The position numbers and the translations under genes were made by a program. The notes under the pieces are model-generated. The model was not told the origin of the DNA, did no database searches, and saw nothing but the letters and a program-made list of their open reading frames with translations. 64,000 bases of DNA from Takakia lepidozioides (taxonomy: Eukaryota > Streptophyta > Takakiopsida > Takakiales > Takakiaceae), in contig CM060732.1 of assembly GCA_030704615.1 (NCBI GenBank), positions 30,423,053 through 30,487,052 of the forward strand, read 5' to 3'. This document shows positions 62,956 through 64,000 of the stretch, in pieces (the stretch's first letter is position 1; each line of letters begins with the position of its first letter).

Positions 62956-63054
62956 CTACACCCACAACTGACCACCATTTGTCTCTCTGCATGCAGTTTG
63001 CTCAACAGTTGTAGAGACGTGAGGTGACAAAGGGGCAATGTTTTCCTTTAGAAA

Positions 63055-63960
63055 CTAGATAGACAGAAAGAGAAGGTATACAATATTCACAGGGCCCTGT
63101 GGGCCTATGGGATGAAGTACACATAAGAATACATTAAAAGTCACCCAAAGACTAAGTGTCTCATGCATGTAAGCAGCCAGATGCTTCGCGTTCTCAAAGC
63201 TGAAGGCCTGTACCAAAGACTGGGGGACTCTCACGACACGATAGTGTGTGCCTCTCCTGAAGGAGAACAAGGAAGATGAATAATAACAAGATGTGTTACA
63301 TCCACAGGAGCCCTATCACACACAGTAGAACTACTGAAACCAAATAGCAAATCAAACCCCAAATGTTGCCTCGAGAGGGACTGCCTCATGTAGGTAAGCT
63401 GCTAAGTACTATCTTCATCAGTGACGGCTTCTAGTAATAAGTAGACAAAGAAATGAAATGGTAATTACAATGTCCGCGGGAAGCTTGAAGAGCTTATGGG
63501 ACAAGAGGAAGAAATGGAAATGGAAATGGTACTTTATAACGTCTGCGGAAAGCTCAAAGCCTTATGGGACAACAGAAAAAACAACAGAGAGGAAACAAAA
63601 CCAGAGCCAAAAAACAGCCCAAAAGAAGAAAGAAACAAGAAAGAAAAACGAAATGAAATGGTATTTTATGACGTCCGCGGAAAGCTCACAGAGCTTATGG
63701 GACAAAATGGAAAAAAAACATGAGAGAGGAACAAAACCAGAGCCAAAAATAAAACTATTGCTCGAGGGATTGTCTACTAAGGGTGAAGGCCTTGTGCAGG
63801 TAGGCTTGCAATCCTCATAGTGGAAGCCTTCAGTGAGAGATTGAGTTCCGCGGAATAGACAGTGGAATCTCCCACGGATCTCGTAGTACAGAGGGCAATA
63901 GAAGAAGAAGTGTTCTTCAGTTTCAACTTCCCGGTTGCGCCCTGTGCAAGCTGGACATAG
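63055..63960 (-). mobile_element. Cluster of LINE 3'-end fragments upstream of the last visible dynein exon
   Basis: 63,055-63,270 reads VPQSLVQAFSFENAKHLAAYMHETLSL on minus, a diverged member of the same C-terminal domain. 63,450-63,640 and 63,650-63,960 contain three repeats of GGTA(C/T)TTTA...CGTC.GCGGAAAGCTC. The last reads back into CPAC...[20 protein letters not shown] on minus, the zinc-binding tail of plant non-LTR RTs. Confidence 0.7.
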
Positions 63961-64000
63961 GCGGTCCTACCGTTGCAGGTTTTCCCATCTGCCAGTCTCT

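Overview
The window reads as nuclear DNA of a streptophyte green alga with motile sperm, most like a charophyte such as Chara. I infer this from four things: spliced genes with GT-AG introns, a single-headed axonemal dynein heavy chain, a land-plant-type NUMOD3-domain gene, and an L1-like LINE whose ORF1 looks plant-like. The species is inference. Most of the sequence is transposable-element and repeat DNA.

Layout. 1-4,806: 3' part of a Ty3/gypsy-type retrotransposon (copy 1) carrying a DNA cytosine methyltransferase (DNMT) upstream of reverse transcriptase, RNase H and integrase. 5,160-5,250: an extra terminal repeat. 5,420-13,790: a damaged minus-strand gene with an N-terminal C2HC zinc finger and a C-terminal Ulp1-like (C48) protease domain, embedded in GGGTTACA/TGTAACCC repeats that also fill its introns. 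13,800-14,040: AT-rich palindromes. 17,373-23,502 (+): a NUMOD3-type plant gene whose large intron holds LINE fragments. 23,500-29,900: MITE-like, SINE and tandem repeats. 29,931-36,713 (+): a ten-exon gene for a single-pass membrane protein with an ANF-receptor (type I periplasmic-binding-like) ectodomain. 37,310-38,212: a terminal-repeat-like piece and a minus-strand fragment of a third DNMT element. 38,464-45,107: nearly complete DNMT retrotransposon (copy 2), ending in a PHD finger. 45,100-48,365: decayed DUF7869-type gene. 48,900-49,530: telomere-like repeats. 50,100-52,450 (-): L1-like LINE lacking its RT half. 53,794-62,955 (-): 3' half of a dynein heavy chain gene that continues past the window, its introns full of LINE 3'-end fragments.

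The most notable system is the retrotransposon family. It encodes, in order, gag with two zinc knuckles, an unidentified conserved segment, a DNMT3-like methyltransferase with its main motifs recognisable, RT, RNase H and integrase, and a C-terminal PHD finger where many Ty3 elements have a chromodomain. Such an element could both read chromatin (PHD) and write DNA methylation (DNMT). In both long copies the DNMT frame ends at a UAG followed by CAA CCA, which fits the UAG-CARYYA readthrough context, and the protein similarity between copies continues beyond that stop. Both copies are broken by stops and frameshifts, so neither is active as sequenced.
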